From NCBI GenBank assembly GCA_945288535.1, contig CALYQQ010000012.1:1-64000 (forward strand): a stretch of DNA of 64,000 bases, in the 5' to 3' direction. The position numbers and the translations under genes are program-made. Positions 40,288 through 51,339 of this stretch are shown here, piece by piece. Each line of letters opens with the position of its first letter. The stretch's first letter is position 1. The notes under the pieces were generated by a model. It was not told the DNA's origin and made no database searches. It saw only the letters and a program-made list of their open reading frames with translations. This DNA is from an uncultured Enterobacterales bacterium. Its GTDB lineage: Bacteria; Pseudomonadota; Gammaproteobacteria; Enterobacterales; CALYQQ01.

Positions 40288-41148
40288 CTATAATGATGAA
40301 TTAAACACTAATAACATCAATCCGGCAAATACGGGAATAGCCGCAGTTAAACTATCAAGTCTATCCATAATTCCACCATGCCCTGGAATCAAGTGACTAC
40401 TATCTTTGATACCCGCTTGTCGTTTGAACATACTCTCACATAAGTCACCAAAAATAGAGGCGATAACAGCAAGAACAGAACATACTAGTAATATCGGTAA
40501 AGCAACAGGTAATTTAATAAAATAACCAAATAAACAAGCAATTAACGCCGCCGTTAATACACCGCCTATAGCTCCTTCCCATGTTTTACCAGGTGATACA
40601 TTGGGTGCAAGCTTATGTTTACCGAATAGCCGCCCAAATGTATAGGCCCCTGTATCAGCGCCCCACACTAGCAACATAACATAAAGCATCCACCATCCTC
40701 CCATATGAGGACCTTGGCGCCCACCGAATTCTTGTATAACTAGTAGACCAAAAAAGAAAGGAACAAGTGTTAACAAGCCAAATAAAAAACGCATAAAAAA
40801 GCGATCACACCAAATTAATGCTGAATTGGGGTAGCTGATTACTAAAGCAATAGCCACAATCCACCAGCCAAGCGATAATAATAACGAAATTTGGACAATG
40901 GGTGAATTAATCAATACGGGTGAGCGATGAGCCTGATGATATAATAAATAAAGAAACGCACCATACACAAGTGCAATTATAATTCGTTCTAATTGTCGGT
41001 TTATTCCTGCAAACTGCGCCCATTCCCATGCACCAAGTAAACATATTACGCCAATAGCTAACGCAAACATTTCTGGAGAAAGTAAAAAAAGTGCTGCAAT
41101 AACAGCAGGTATCATGACTAAAGCTGATAAAATACGATATATTAACAA
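40288..41148 (-). CDS. cdsA: Phosphatidate cytidylyltransferase
   Basis: Makes CDP-diacylglycerol from phosphatidic acid and CTP, the branch point of phospholipid synthesis. The 286 aa integral membrane protein has about eight helices. The CDS signature is clear towards the C-terminus: HKLAPNVSPGKTWEGAIGG and SIFGDLCESMFKRQAGIKDS, then LIPGHGGIMDRLDSL. It lies 27 bases after uppS and 14 before rseP. Confidence 0.96.
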   Translation of the reverse strand: MLIYRILSALVMIPAVIAALFLLSPEMFALAIGVICLLGAWEWAQFAGINRQLERIIIALVYGAFLYLLYHQAHRSPVLINSPIVQISLLLSLGWWIVAIALVISYPNSALIWCDRFFMRFLFGLLTLVPFFFGLLVIQEFGGRQGPHMGGWWMLYVMLLVWGADTGAYTFGRLFGKHKLAPNVSPGKTWEGAIGGVLTAALIACLFGYFIKLPVALPILLVCSVLAVIASIFGDLCESMFKRQAGIKDSSHLIPGHGGIMDRLDSLTAAIPVFAGLMLLVFNSSL

Positions 41149-41175
41149 AGTAACTCCTGTTTAATCTAATATAAC

Positions 41176-41913
41176 CTATTCAGTACCACCAAAACGACGC
41201 TCTCGTTGAGAAAAAGAAATTAATGCTTTTTCAAAATCTTGTTCAGTAAAATCTGGCCAGAGAACATCTGTAAAATAAAGTTCAGCATAGGCTATTTGCC
41301 ATAACAAATAATTACTTATTCGATATTCACCACCTGTTCTAATTAATAAGTCTACAGTGGGTAATGCCGATAAACATACTTGTTGTGAAAATAACTCTTC
41401 TGAAATATCTTTTGGTGCTAATTGATGTTGCTGAACTTTTTCTGCTAAAATTTGAGTGGCTTGAACAATATCCCAGCGACCTCCGTAATTTGCTGCAATA
41501 TTGAGTACTAGACCACTATTTTTTTCTGTTAATTTTTCTGCTCGCCTTATTTTTTCTTGTAACTTTTTACTGAAACGAGACGTATCACCGATGATATGTA
41601 AAGAAACATTATATTTATGAATGATCTTTACTTCTCTATCTAGCGCAAACATAAATAATTCCATTAGCGCCGAGACTTCTTGTTCTGGGCGACGCCAATT
41701 CTCACTACTAAAAGCATAAAGGGTAAGTACTTCTATCTGTTGTGAGACAGCAAAACGAACAGCTTGTTTAACAGCTTTAACACCTGCTTTATGACCAGAA
41801 ATGCGGAATTTACCAAACTGTTTAGCCCATCGACCATTACCATCCATAATAATAGCAACATGACGAGGCTTTGTGCTTAAAAAAGCATTTTTAGGAACTT
41901 CCGCAGGCAGCAT
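41176..41913 (-). CDS. uppS: Undecaprenyl diphosphate synthase (cis-prenyltransferase)
   Basis: Builds the C55 lipid carrier for peptidoglycan and O-antigen from farnesyl diphosphate and isopentenyl diphosphate. The 245 aa protein has MDGNGRWA with catalytic D24, the SGHKAG segment, [11 protein letters not shown], and [18 protein letters not shown]. Also called ispU. It sits between dxr and cdsA as in E. coli. Confidence 0.96.
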   Translation of the reverse strand: MLPAEVPKNAFLSTKPRHVAIIMDGNGRWAKQFGKFRISGHKAGVKAVKQAVRFAVSQQIEVLTLYAFSSENWRRPEQEVSALMELFMFALDREVKIIHKYNVSLHIIGDTSRFSKKLQEKIRRAEKLTEKNSGLVLNIAANYGGRWDIVQATQILAEKVQQHQLAPKDISEELFSQQVCLSALPTVDLLIRTGGEYRISNYLLWQIAYAELYFTDVLWPDFTEQDFEKALISFSQRERRFGGTE

Positions 41914-42095
41914 AATTATGAATTATTCCTTTATTGCTGATTTCAATTATAAAAGTATAAAGTCTAAATTAAAAACGATAAATGAATAAATAACTCCAAC
42001 TATAATGATTAACTATCAAGTGATAGTAATAAAATCAGTATTAAGTGTTAATCTTAATAATAACACTTCATGTTATCAGTAACAAATTACGTCTT

Positions 42096-43298
42096 TTAAT
42101 TTAAACTCGAATAGAAAGAAAGGTGTTTTATTGCTTGGCATCTTGCCCAGTTATCTATTTCTAATATATCTTCAACCGTTTTTGGTTCTGGAAATGATAA
42201 AGTTTGCAATATTTCATTATTTATAGCTGAAATTTCATTAAATTTTAGCCGATAATTTAAAAATGCGTCAACGGCAACTTCATTAGCCGCATTTAATGCT
42301 GTTGTAGCGACTTGACCGGCTTGACTCGCATTTATCGCTAATTTTAAACAAGGATAACGTACAAAATCGGGTGCCATAAAGGTTAATGATGATAATTGAG
42401 TAAAATCAAGTGGTTTCGAACCAGATGCAATTCGTTCTGGATAGGCCATACAATGGGCTATTGGGGTACGCATATCAGGTGACCCTAACTGTGCAATTAT
42501 ACTGCCGTCAACGTATCTTACCATAGAGTGAATAACTGATTGTGGATGAATTAGCACTTCCATTTGCTCGGGTGCAGCGTTAAATAGCCAACGTGCTTCG
42601 ATATACTCAAGCCCTTTATTCATCATTGTTGCCGAATCCACAGAAATTTTACGTCCCATTGCCCAGTTTGGATGCGTGCAGGCCTGCTCTGGTGTAACAT
42701 TAGCTAATGTATCTAATTTCATATTCCTGAATGGACCACCCGATCCAGTTAATAAAATTGATTTAATACCATGCTCAGCTAAATTTGCATAGCCTAATTG
42801 CTGTTGTACTGCTTCGGGCAGACTTTGATATATTGCATTATGTTCACTATCTATCGGCAATAAACGAGCACCATACTCTTGAACAGCTTGCATAAAAATA
42901 TGCCCACATGTTACAAGCGATTCTTTATTAGCAAGTAAAATCTGTTTACCTGCTTTTATTGCCGCCATTGTCGGCAATAATCCGGCTACGCCTACTATTG
43001 CCGCCATAACTTGATCAACATCGTGTTCGGCTACTAACTGACAGGCTGCTTGTTCACCACTTAAAACATCTACAGGACTTCCTTGTGCTTTTAAGCGATT
43101 TCGTAAAGCAGTAGCAGCAATTTTATCTGTCATTACGGCATAACGAGGACGAAACTCTATACACTGTTCAACCATAATATCAACATTCTTATTTGCGACT
43201 AATGTATGAACACAAAAAGACCGGGGATTATTACGAATGATCGTTAACGTACTACGACCAATAGATCCAGTTGAACCAAGGATTGCCAGTGTTTTCAT
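42096..43298 (-). CDS. dxr: 1-deoxy-D-xylulose 5-phosphate reductoisomerase
   Basis: Makes 2-C-methylerythritol 4-phosphate with NADPH, the committed step of the MEP isoprenoid pathway. The ATG at 43298 (400 aa) is chosen because AAGGA lies just upstream and [18 protein letters not shown] matches the family N-terminus; the frame is open to 43322. Metal and substrate residues lie in PIDSEHNAI and the [14 protein letters not shown] motif. It is also named ispC. Confidence 0.96.
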   Translation of the reverse strand: MKTLAILGSTGSIGRSTLTIIRNNPRSFCVHTLVANKNVDIMVEQCIEFRPRYAVMTDKIAATALRNRLKAQGSPVDVLSGEQAACQLVAEHDVDQVMAAIVGVAGLLPTMAAIKAGKQILLANKESLVTCGHIFMQAVQEYGARLLPIDSEHNAIYQSLPEAVQQQLGYANLAEHGIKSILLTGSGGPFRNMKLDTLANVTPEQACTHPNWAMGRKISVDSATMMNKGLEYIEARWLFNAAPEQMEVLIHPQSVIHSMVRYVDGSIIAQLGSPDMRTPIAHCMAYPERIASGSKPLDFTQLSSLTFMAPDFVRYPCLKLAINASQAGQVATTALNAANEVAVDAFLNYRLKFNEISAINNEILQTLSFPEPKTVEDILEIDNWARCQAIKHLSFYSSLN

Positions 43299-43364
43299 TA
43301 TATTCCTTATATAATCCGTCATCTTAGTAGCACGTAAGCTATATCAAGATGTTATATAGATATA

Positions 43365-43399
43365 AAGTAAAAGCGTCGCCTTTTGCGACGCTTTTACTT
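43365..43399 (-). terminator. Strong hairpin between frr and dxr
   Basis: A 15-bp perfect stem, AAGTAAAAGCGTCGC (43365-43379) with GCGACGCTTTTACTT (43385-43399), lies 12 bases after the frr stop. It probably ends the pyrH-frr transcript, and dxr would then have its own promoter downstream. Confidence 0.78.
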
Positions 43400-43411
43400 C
43401 ATTATATAGAG

Positions 43412-43969
43412 TTAGAACGCCATTAATTCTTGTTCTTTATCCGCTAAAATTACATCAAGTTTCTTTATTTCACTGTCGGTCAACTTTTGAATATCATCTT
43501 GTGCTTTGCGCTCTTCATCCTCACTGATAGTTTTATCTTTTAGCAAGGATTTCAATTTATCATTAGCATCACGTCTGACATTACGTATAGATACACGACC
43601 ATTCTCAGCTTCCGCTCGTACCAACTTAGTCAATTCTTTACGGCGCTCCTCTGTTAATGGAGGCAATGGTACGCGGATCACTGTGCCTGCTGATGCCGGA
43701 TTTAATCCTAGATCAGACGTCATAATAGCTTTTTCTACAGCAGCACTTAATGTCCTATCAAATACGGTAATCGCTAGTGTACGAGAGTCCTCCGCAACAA
43801 CATTAGCCACCTGACGTAATGGTGTTGCACTACCATAATATTCAACCTGAATTCCATCAAGCAAGCTTGGATGAGCACGTCCAGTACGTATTTTAGCTAT
43901 ATGAGTTTTGAACACCTCAATACATTTATCCATACGAATTTGAGCGTCTTTTTTGATATCGTTAATCAC
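43412..43969 (-). CDS. frr: Ribosome recycling factor
   Basis: With EF-G, splits the post-termination ribosome. I chose the GTG at 43969 (185 aa, exactly the E. coli length): AGAGG precedes it and the product starts as [16 protein letters not shown], matching E. coli MISDIRKDAEVRMDKC, also GTG-initiated. The frame is open for 17 more codons upstream, without family similarity. The body has [15 protein letters not shown] and [15 protein letters not shown]. Confidence 0.96.
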   Translation of the reverse strand: MINDIKKDAQIRMDKCIEVFKTHIAKIRTGRAHPSLLDGIQVEYYGSATPLRQVANVVAEDSRTLAITVFDRTLSAAVEKAIMTSDLGLNPASAGTVIRVPLPPLTEERRKELTKLVRAEAENGRVSIRNVRRDANDKLKSLLKDKTISEDEERKAQDDIQKLTDSEIKKLDVILADKEQELMAF

Positions 43970-44116
43970 TTGAACCTCTTTCTCTATTAATCGATAGGTA
44001 GCAGGCGCATATGTCTGCAATATTAATTAGTTATTATTATTTATCTATGCGACAGTTTAAACATTTTTTCTGACAAAATGCTACTATTGTTTGTCTGCTT
44101 GTCCTGACTAAATCGA

Positions 44117-44839
44117 TCAGTTTATTAATGTCCCTTCAGCCTCACCCATTACAACGCGACGTAATGCGCCTGCTTTATTCATATTAAAAACACGAATAGG
44201 CAATTGATGATCACGTGCTAATGTAAAAGCAGCTAGGTCCATCACTTTCAATTCTTTTTCCAATACATCTTGATAACTTAATGCGTCATAAAGTGTCGCT
44301 TGTGGATTTCTTACTGGATCTTCAGAAAAGACACCGTCCACTTTTGTTGCTTTTAATACGATATCTGCTTCAATTTCGATACCACGTAAACAAGCAGCTG
44401 AATCAGTGGTAAAAAAAGGATTTCCTGTACCCGCCGAGAATATAACAACTTTGCCACTACGTAACAAACTTATAGCTTCAGCCCAACTATAATCATCGCA
44501 AACACCATTTAATGGGATTGCTGACATTAAACGTGCATTAACATAAGCACGGTGTAATGCATCACGCATTGCTAAACCATTCATAACGGTTGCTAGCATA
44601 CCCATATGATCGCCAACAACACGGTTCATACCTGCTTTGGCTAAACCTGCACCGCGGAAAAGATTGCCACCGCCGATAACCATACCGACTTGAACACCCA
44701 GTTCAACCAATTCTTTAATTTCCTGAGCCATCCGTTCTAATACGGCAGGATCAATACCAAATCCTTCTGAACCTTGTAACGCTTCACCACTTAACTTGAG
44801 TAATATACGTTGATATACCGGTTTCGCATTAGTTGCCAT
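44117..44839 (-). CDS. pyrH: Uridylate kinase (UMP kinase)
   Basis: Hexameric UMP kinase feeding pyrimidine nucleotide synthesis. The 240 aa protein starts [20 protein letters not shown], nearly as in E. coli, and has the amino-acid-kinase fold with [20 protein letters not shown] and [16 protein letters not shown]. It lies between tsf and frr in the standard order. A terminator hairpin separates it from tsf. Confidence 0.97.
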   Translation of the reverse strand: MATNAKPVYQRILLKLSGEALQGSEGFGIDPAVLERMAQEIKELVELGVQVGMVIGGGNLFRGAGLAKAGMNRVVGDHMGMLATVMNGLAMRDALHRAYVNARLMSAIPLNGVCDDYSWAEAISLLRSGKVVIFSAGTGNPFFTTDSAACLRGIEIEADIVLKATKVDGVFSEDPVRNPQATLYDALSYQDVLEKELKVMDLAAFTLARDHQLPIRVFNMNKAGALRRVVMGEAEGTLIN

Positions 44840-44899
44840 GATTTTAATTCCTAATACATACTCATTATGTTGACGAGTTAAGTGTAATTATTTACAGAC

Positions 44900-44924
44900 A
44901 AAAAGAACCGCCTTTCGGCGGCTC
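44900..44924 (-). terminator. Intrinsic terminator after tsf
   Basis: On the minus strand GAGCCGCC pairs with GGCGGTTC around a GAAA tetraloop (44905-44924) and TTTTT follows. The GC-rich stem stands out in this AT-rich DNA. It lies 11 bases after the tsf stop. Confidence 0.9.
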
Positions 44925-44935
44925 TTATATAATGA

Positions 44936-45793
44936 TTAGGCTTGTTTAGAAATCGCCGCAACTTCAGCAGCAAAATCAACTTCAGCTTTTTCGATACCTT
45001 CACCTACTTCAAAACGGATGAAGTTATTTACATCAGCATTTTTCTCTTTCAATAAAGTACCCACAGTTTTACTTGGATCCATAACGAAAGGTTGGCCTGT
45101 CAAGGAAACTTCACCTGTGAATTTACGCATACGGCCTTCAACCATTTTTTCTGCGATTTCACGAGGTTTACCTGATTGCATAGCGATCTCAATTTGAATT
45201 TTATGCTCACGTTCAACAACTTCAGCTGGAACATCTTCAGGTTTCACATACTCTGGTTTGCTTGCTGCAATATGCATAGCCAATTGCTTAAGTAATTCAT
45301 CATCAGCATTGCTACCAGCAACTAACACACCAATACGCGCACCATGTTGGTAATTACCAATGTTGTCACCTTCGAGTGCAGCCACACGACGGATATTGAT
45401 ATTTTCCCCAATTTTGGCGACTAATGCTGTACGTTGTTCTTCAAATTTTGCTTTTAATGCATCAATATCAGTAAGACGTTCAGCTAAAACGGTATCAATA
45501 ACAGCATTACCAAATGCAATAAAACCTGCGTCTTTAGCTACAAAGTCAGTTTCGCAGTTTAATTCAACGACTACGCCAAATTTACCATTAGCAGCAATCT
45601 TAGTTAAAATAATACCTTCAGCCGCAACACGACCTGCTTTTTTCGCTGCTTTAGCCTGACCAGACTTCCGCATATTATCAATAGCTAATTCAATATCGCC
45701 ATTTGCTTCAACCAGTGCTTTTTTGCACTCCATCATACCTGCGCCAGTACGCTCGCGCAGTTCTTTTACCAAAGCAGCAGTAATTTGAGCCAT
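44936..45793 (-). CDS. tsf: Translation elongation factor Ts
   Basis: Nucleotide exchange factor for EF-Tu. The 285 aa protein has the N-terminal UBA-like domain with [17 protein letters not shown], the core dimerisation region [17 protein letters not shown], and a C-terminal module. Length is close to the E. coli 283 aa. It is cotranscribed with rpsB through a partial terminator at 45834-45855. Confidence 0.97.
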   Translation of the reverse strand: MAQITAALVKELRERTGAGMMECKKALVEANGDIELAIDNMRKSGQAKAAKKAGRVAAEGIILTKIAANGKFGVVVELNCETDFVAKDAGFIAFGNAVIDTVLAERLTDIDALKAKFEEQRTALVAKIGENINIRRVAALEGDNIGNYQHGARIGVLVAGSNADDELLKQLAMHIAASKPEYVKPEDVPAEVVEREHKIQIEIAMQSGKPREIAEKMVEGRMRKFTGEVSLTGQPFVMDPSKTVGTLLKEKNADVNNFIRFEVGEGIEKAEVDFAAEVAAISKQA

Positions 45794-45833
45794 TCTTTGT
45801 TTCCTCGGTTTATCTCACGACGGGAGACCAGTG

Positions 45834-45855
45834 AAAAAAGGGGCCAAACGGCCCC
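45834..45855 (-). terminator. Terminator/attenuator between rpsB and tsf
   Basis: On the minus strand GGGGCC-GTTT-GGCCCC (45840-45855) is followed by a run of six T. It sits 52 bases after rpsB and 40 before tsf, where it would lower tsf expression relative to rpsB. Confidence 0.85.
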
Positions 45856-45907
45856 TTAACCAATAACAGATTTGTTCCAGGTTATAAGGGCTAACTAATT
45901 CACCTTA

Positions 45908-46633
45908 TTACTCGGCTTCAACGAAGCTTTCTTCCACAACGGCAATACCGTCTTGTGAACGAGCATCACGAATAGTTGCAGCAGCAGAGTTCAAATAAAG
46001 TTGAACTGCACGGATTGCATCATCGTTACCTGGAATAATGAAATCGATACCATCTGGAGATGAGTTAGTATCAACGACTGCAAATACGGGAATACCCAGA
46101 TTGTTTGCTTCTTTAATCGCGATATGTTCGTGCTCTGCATCAATTACAAATAATGCATCAGGCAAACCACCCATATCTTTGATACCCCCCAGACTGCTTT
46201 CCAGCTTATCCATTTCACGAGTACGCATTAATGCTTCTTTTTTGGTTAGCTTGTCAAATGTACCGTCTTGAGCCTGAGTTTCTAAATCTTTTAAACGGCG
46301 AATAGATTGACGAACGGTTTTCCAGTTAGTCAACATACCACCTAACCAACGATGATTTACATAAAATTGGTTACAGCTTAATGCTGCATCTTTAACAGCT
46401 TCACTTGCTGCACGTTTAGTACCAACAAATAATATTTTGCCTTTGCGAGATGCAATTTTGTTCAGTTCAGCTAATGCATCATTGAACATAGGTACCGTTT
46501 TTTCTAAATTGATGATATGAACTTTATTACGAGCACCAAAAATAAAAGGCTTCATTTTTGGATTCCAGTAACGCGTCTGGTGACCAAAATGAACACCGGC
46601 TTTAAGCATTTCCTGCATTGAAACAGTTACCAT
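45908..46633 (-). CDS. rpsB: 30S ribosomal protein S2
   Basis: Small-subunit ribosomal protein, 241 aa, the E. coli length. The ATG at 46633 is chosen because GAGGT lies upstream and [20 protein letters not shown] matches the family start; the open frame to 46681 runs through the structured leader. It includes [19 protein letters not shown] and [20 protein letters not shown]. First gene of rpsB-tsf. Confidence 0.98.
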   Translation of the reverse strand: MVTVSMQEMLKAGVHFGHQTRYWNPKMKPFIFGARNKVHIINLEKTVPMFNDALAELNKIASRKGKILFVGTKRAASEAVKDAALSCNQFYVNHRWLGGMLTNWKTVRQSIRRLKDLETQAQDGTFDKLTKKEALMRTREMDKLESSLGGIKDMGGLPDALFVIDAEHEHIAIKEANNLGIPVFAVVDTNSSPDGIDFIIPGNDDAIRAVQLYLNSAAATIRDARSQDGIAVVEESFVEAE

Positions 46634-46735
46634 GATTACCTCTATGATAGTTGGGGTTATGCCTCCACATATCCCATTCACCGACCCGAAGGCACCCCGG
46701 AAAACGTGCCGATATGTGTGTGTTATAACATTAAG
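46634..46735 (-). promoter_or_regulatory. Structured rpsB leader, probable S2 autoregulatory site
   Basis: Two hairpins occupy the untranslated leader. One is GGCAC(...)GTGCC at 46691-46710. The other, at 46653-46675, pairs GGGATATG with CATAACCC (one mismatch) and has the loop TGGAGG. In E. coli ribosomal protein S2 represses rpsB-tsf through a conserved leader. The GC-rich islands in otherwise AT-rich DNA, just before the start codon, support a kept RNA structure. The exact boundaries and the promoter are uncertain. Confidence 0.7.
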
Positions 46736-47200
46736 TATAAATTAAATAATTTTAGATTGTAGTCCAAACCTTACTCAACACTATTTTGCTTAAAGGATTT
46801 GCAAAACAATCTTCGGCGCGCTTTATACCATAAAATCAAAATTAACACCAATAGAATTATTTTTGCATTTGTAAAGCTGTTTAAATTTGCTCAAAACACC
46901 GATAATTAGTTAATTAAAATAATATTTAGTATTAAAAATATGTATCCGAAAATAAATATTTTTTTTAGTGGGATATCTTCTATTTATAACAATTTCTAAT
47001 AATTTATCTATAGTGTGATACTATTTTAGCAAAACTCGACTTTATGTTAGAATTAAAATTATTATCAATAGAGTATCATTATCAATGATATATTATTGAT
47101 ATTTATTATGATGATGTCTTTTCTATCACGATAAGTAAACGCCAGTTTATCGGTAGTTACGTTGCCGATTTCGGTTAAACCTTTATGGACTTTGTACGAT
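46736..47200. other. Divergent spacer between rpsB leader and map
   Basis: No gene is visible. It should carry promoters for rpsB (minus) and map (plus). TATACT and TATAAC lie close above the rpsB leader on the minus strand, but no matching -35 is convincing. Confidence 0.4.
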
Positions 47201-47995
47201 ATGACCATACCTTTAAAAACAGCAGAACAGATTGAAAAAATGCGTGTATCTTGCCGTCTGGCGGCAGAGTTACTTCAAATGATTGAACCTCATATAAAAG
47301 TAGGGATATCCACCGGCGAACTTGATCGTTTATGTCTTGATTACATAACCAAAAAACAACACGCAACTTCCGCAATCCTTAATTATCATGGTTTCCCTAA
47401 ATCAATCTGTACGTCAATTAATGAAGTTGTATGTCATGGTATTCCAAGCGATGAAAAGAAATTAAAGAATGGTGATATTATCAATGTTGATGTTACTGTA
47501 TTGAAAGACGGCTTTCATGGTGATACCTCAAAAATGTTTACCGTAGGTACGCCAAGTATTCTTGCCGAACGTTTATGTAGAGTCACGCAAGAAAGTTTAT
47601 ATATTGGTATTAAGGCCGTAAAACCGGGTATTCGTTTGCGCACTATCGGTAAAGTTATTCAAAAGTATGTCGAAGCACAGGGTTTCTCTGTCGTTCGTGA
47701 TTATTGTGGTCATGGTATTGGTGAAGGATTTCATGAAGCACCACAAGTTTTACATTATGATAGTGATGATGGCGGCGTAATTTTACAACCGGGCATGATT
47801 TTTACTATTGAACCGATGGTTAATGCAGGTGATTATCGAATTCGAACCATGAAAGATGGCTGGACTGTTAAAACCAAAGACCGTAGTTTGTCTGCCCAAT
47901 ATGAACATACTATTTTAGTAACAGAAACAGGTTGTGAAGTATTAACTTTACGCAATGATGATACTATTGATGCCGTAATTACACATACGAGCTAA
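47201..47995 (+). CDS. map: Methionine aminopeptidase, type I
   Basis: Removes the initiator methionine from nascent proteins. The ATG at 47201 gives 264 aa, the E. coli length, starting MTIPLKTAEQIEKMR; a TTG at 47162 would add 13 unrelated residues. Metal ligands are in the conserved segments INVDVTVLKDGFHGDTSKMF (two Asp), GHGIGEGFHEAP (His), FTIEPMVNAG (Glu) and SAQYEHTILVT (Glu). Confidence 0.97.
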   Translation: MTIPLKTAEQIEKMRVSCRLAAELLQMIEPHIKVGISTGELDRLCLDYITKKQHATSAILNYHGFPKSICTSINEVVCHGIPSDEKKLKNGDIINVDVTVLKDGFHGDTSKMFTVGTPSILAERLCRVTQESLYIGIKAVKPGIRLRTIGKVIQKYVEAQGFSVVRDYCGHGIGEGFHEAPQVLHYDSDDGGVILQPGMIFTIEPMVNAGDYRIRTMKDGWTVKTKDRSLSAQYEHTILVTETGCEVLTLRNDDTIDAVITHTS

Positions 47996-48007
47996 ATAGA
48001 ATTAATT

Positions 48008-48037
48008 CTATTGCAGTAAAAAACAATACTGCAATAG
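48008..48037 (+). terminator. Hairpin after map
   Basis: CTATTGCAGTA (48008-48018) pairs perfectly with TACTGCAATAG (48027-48037), 13 bases after the map stop. There is no long T-run. Confidence 0.65.
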
Positions 48038-48644
48038 AGCTGATCATTGCTTAATTTATACAATCGACTTTTTTATCTTAATTCAATACATATAATTAAA
48101 ATTGTTTATTTTTTAATTGGTTATCGTTATATTTTTATCATATATTATGATTACTCTGTAAAAAGTAATCATCATTTCAATATAGTTTGACTTCTTTCTT
48201 GTATAAGATCATAAACCTAAAAGCAAAAAAATAAGCAATTGTTCATATCGACACAAAACGTTGATTAGCCTCCCTTTAATGGTAAGATCATCTCATCATT
48301 ACTAGGCTATCTAACATTTCTCAAATTCCTTTTATTAATAATTAGTTATGAAACAACACGTTATCAATTACCTTTTTTAATTACTATGCGTATTTGATCG
48401 AAATTTATTATCATCGATATTTATTGCAAAACAACAAGACAAGGCATGTTAATTTAAAAGACAAATACTCACCTGTACATTCATGTTTTAGGCATGTATT
48501 GTATTAAGAAAGGTATTTAATAATATATAGCAGATATATGCCATTGCTTATTGATCCTATTATATTTCCACTCGTATATATAATATATAACTGTATGGCT
48601 GTTTTCCCATTTTACTCGCTCTTGTACGCCATAAGGTATAACTT
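48038..48644. other. Gene-free stretch between map and glnD
   Basis: AT-rich, with no gene or repeat visible. It should hold the glnD promoter. E. coli has a shorter gap here. Confidence 0.4.
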
Positions 48645-51299
48645 ATGACAAATAACGCATTAAAGACGTCAATCGCTATCCCATTATCACCATTACAATT
48701 CAACGATGAGCAACTGAGCTTGAATGAACTAAAGTCGGAGTTAGAACAGTTACATCATTGGTTATATATTGCTTTCAACGAAAATAGACCCATAACACAA
48801 TTACTTCAATTTCGTTCTAATTATATGGATCAATTATTACAACGACTTTGGCAATTCTATAATTTTGATAATATAACATTAGCTCTGATTGCAGTCGGAG
48901 GTTACGGACGTGGTGAGCTTTATCCATTATCTGATATTGATCTTCTTTTTCTTTGTCATGAAGATATATCTGCTGTAATTAAGAAAAAAATTGGCCAATT
49001 TATTGCTTTTTTATGGGATCTTAAACTTGTGGTAGGACAAAGTGTGCGTACCCTGCAACAATGTTTACAAGAAGGAAAAAAAGATTTAACTATTTATACT
49101 AATTTAATGGAATCACGTCTTATCTGTGGCAATACACAATTGTATGAAACATTAACTCGTGAAATTATATCTGATCACTATTGGCCTTCTTCAAGTTTTT
49201 TTATGGCTAAACAAGCCGAGCAGAAACAACGTTATCAACGATATCATGGTACGAATTATAATCTTGAACCGGATATAAAAATGAGCCCAGGAGGGTTGCG
49301 CGATATTCATACATTACAATGGATAGGTCGCCGACATTTTGGTGCTAAAAATATACAAGAAATGTTAACTTACGGTTTTTTAACGGAATCAGAATTAGAT
49401 GAATTGATTGAATGCCAAACTTTTTTATGCCGTATTCGCTTTGCTTTACATTTAGTTATACCGAGATATGATAATCGTTTATCTTTTGATCGTCAGTTAG
49501 ATATAGCAAAACTATTAGGTTATAAAGGGAATAATAATCAAATTATTGAATATATGATGAAGGACTACTATCACGTTACCCATCAAGTAAGTGAATTGAA
49601 TCAGCTATTATTACAACTTTTCCAAGAAATATTATTACCCGTAGCCATTTCCCCATGCTATCACGAAATAATTGATGATAATTTCCAGTTACATAGAAAT
49701 TTAATTGATTTACGAGACAATAATCTATTTTTAAAGAAGCCCGAAATGATCATGCAAATGTTTTATTATCTTACACATGATCCTCAGGTAAATGGTATAT
49801 ATCCTTCAACTATTCGCCACTTACGCTACGCTTGCCGTTCATTAAAAAAACCGCTGTGTGATTATCCCGATGCTAGAAAATGGTTTATCGCTATAATTAA
49901 TCATCCTAAAGCAGTTTCTTTAGCCTTACGTCCAATGCATCGCTTTGGTGTACTCGCTGCCTATATCCCATTATGGCATAATATTGATGGTCTCATGCAA
50001 TTTGATTTATTCCACGCATATACTGTAGACGAACATACGATTCGTGTTTTACTTAATTTAGAAAATTTTGCAAATGACTCTATTCGTAACAAATACCCAC
50101 TCTGTTTTAAGCTTTATGCTAATCTACCCAAAAGATCAGCATTATTAATTGCAGCGCTCTTTCATGATATTGCTAAAGGCCGAGGTGGTGACCACTCTTT
50201 ACTTGGCGCAGATGATGCAGCTGATTTTGCTAGATTACACAAATTACCCCCTCATGAAATTCAATTAATAGCATGGTTAGTAAGAGAACATTTACTAATG
50301 TCAGTCACTGCTCAACGACGTGATATTCATGATCCCGAAGTTATTCAACAATTTGCTGCTGAAGTAAAAGATATTAATCACCTTAAATATTTACTTTGCC
50401 TCACGGTTGCTGATATTTGCGCAACGAATGAAAATTTATGGAATAGCTGGAAACAAAGCTTATTACATGATCTTTATTTAGCAACGGAAAAACAATTACG
50501 TCATGGTATGCAAAATTTGCCTGATGTACGAGAAAAAATCAGGGTAAATTGCCAAAATGCCTTAATATTATTAAAAAGCGAAGGTATCCATGAAGATTTG
50601 CTTAATCGGCATTGGAAGCGATGCAGGGCCGACTATTTATTACGACATACTTCTGAGCAATTAGCATCACATGCCAAACACATCCTTAGGCAAGAAAATA
50701 AAGCGCCCCTAGTCAGCATTATTCCGCAACCATCACGAGGTAGTACAGAAATATTTATTTATTGTCCTGATCGAGCTTATCTTTTCGCGGCTGTTGCTGG
50801 TGAACTAGACCGACGAAATCTTAATATCTATGATGCACAAATCTTTACTAATCATGACGGCATAGCAATGGATACCTTTATTGTACTTGAACCTGATGGT
50901 CGCCCATTAGCACAAGATAGATATACCGATATTCAAAAAGCATTGCAGCGCATTGTTGAACAAAAGAATTACCTTGCCCCGCGTGTGCGCCGACAGTCAG
51001 ATAAACTACGCCATTTTAATGTTGATACAAAAGTCTCATTTTTACCGACCTATAGCAATAAACGAACCTATATGGAATTAACTGCACTGGATAGGCCTGG
51101 ATTATTGGCTTCTGTTGGTGAATTATTTGCTAAATTAAATATTTCTTTACATAGCGCAAGAATTACAACAATTGGTGAACGTGTTAAAGATTTATTTATT
51201 TTGACAAATGGAGAACAAAAAGCATTATCTACTGAAGCGTGTAATAACTTACGCAGTCAATTGATAAATGTTTTAAGCTTATCGAACAAAATGCAATAA
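48645..51299 (+). CDS. glnD: Bifunctional uridylyltransferase / uridylyl-removing enzyme
   Basis: Senses glutamine and modifies the PII proteins GlnB/GlnK. The 884 aa protein has a nucleotidyltransferase domain with VGGYGRGELYPLSDIDLL (catalytic D97 and D99), a central GlnD helical domain, an HD phosphohydrolase domain with AALFHDIAKGRGGDHS (near residue 510), and two C-terminal ACT domains. All parts are present, so nitrogen sensing appears intact. It is followed by dapD after 40 bases. Confidence 0.96.
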   Translation: MTNNALKTSIAIPLSPLQFNDEQLSLNELKSELEQLHHWLYIAFNENRPITQLLQFRSNYMDQLLQRLWQFYNFDNITLALIAVGGYGRGELYPLSDIDLLFLCHEDISAVIKKKIGQFIAFLWDLKLVVGQSVRTLQQCLQEGKKDLTIYTNLMESRLICGNTQLYETLTREIISDHYWPSSSFFMAKQAEQKQRYQRYHGTNYNLEPDIKMSPGGLRDIHTLQWIGRRHFGAKNIQEMLTYGFLTESELDELIECQTFLCRIRFALHLVIPRYDNRLSFDRQLDIAKLLGYKGNNNQIIEYMMKDYYHVTHQVSELNQLLLQLFQEILLPVAISPCYHEIIDDNFQLHRNLIDLRDNNLFLKKPEMIMQMFYYLTHDPQVNGIYPSTIRHLRYACRSLKKPLCDYPDARKWFIAIINHPKAVSLALRPMHRFGVLAAYIPLWHNIDGLMQFDLFHAYTVDEHTIRVLLNLENFANDSIRNKYPLCFKLYANLPKRSALLIAALFHDIAKGRGGDHSLLGADDAADFARLHKLPPHEIQLIAWLVREHLLMSVTAQRRDIHDPEVIQQFAAEVKDINHLKYLLCLTVADICATNENLWNSWKQSLLHDLYLATEKQLRHGMQNLPDVREKIRVNCQNALILLKSEGIHEDLLNRHWKRCRADYLLRHTSEQLASHAKHILRQENKAPLVSIIPQPSRGSTEIFIYCPDRAYLFAAVAGELDRRNLNIYDAQIFTNHDGIAMDTFIVLEPDGRPLAQDRYTDIQKALQRIVEQKNYLAPRVRRQSDKLRHFNVDTKVSFLPTYSNKRTYMELTALDRPGLLASVGELFAKLNISLHSARITTIGERVKDLFILTNGEQKALSTEACNNLRSQLINVLSLSNKMQ

Positions 51300-51339
51300 C
51301 ACTATAAATCCATTCATATAACTGTAGGAAAATGAAATT

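Noticed and set aside
42411-42430. TTCGAAC-like segment suggesting a tRNA T-arm
   Set aside because: It is inside dxr in frame and has no matching cloverleaf around it.
47071-47095. Fur-box-like sequence upstream of map
   Set aside because: About 13 of 19 bases fit on the minus strand, which is expected by chance in such AT-rich DNA, and map is not an iron gene.
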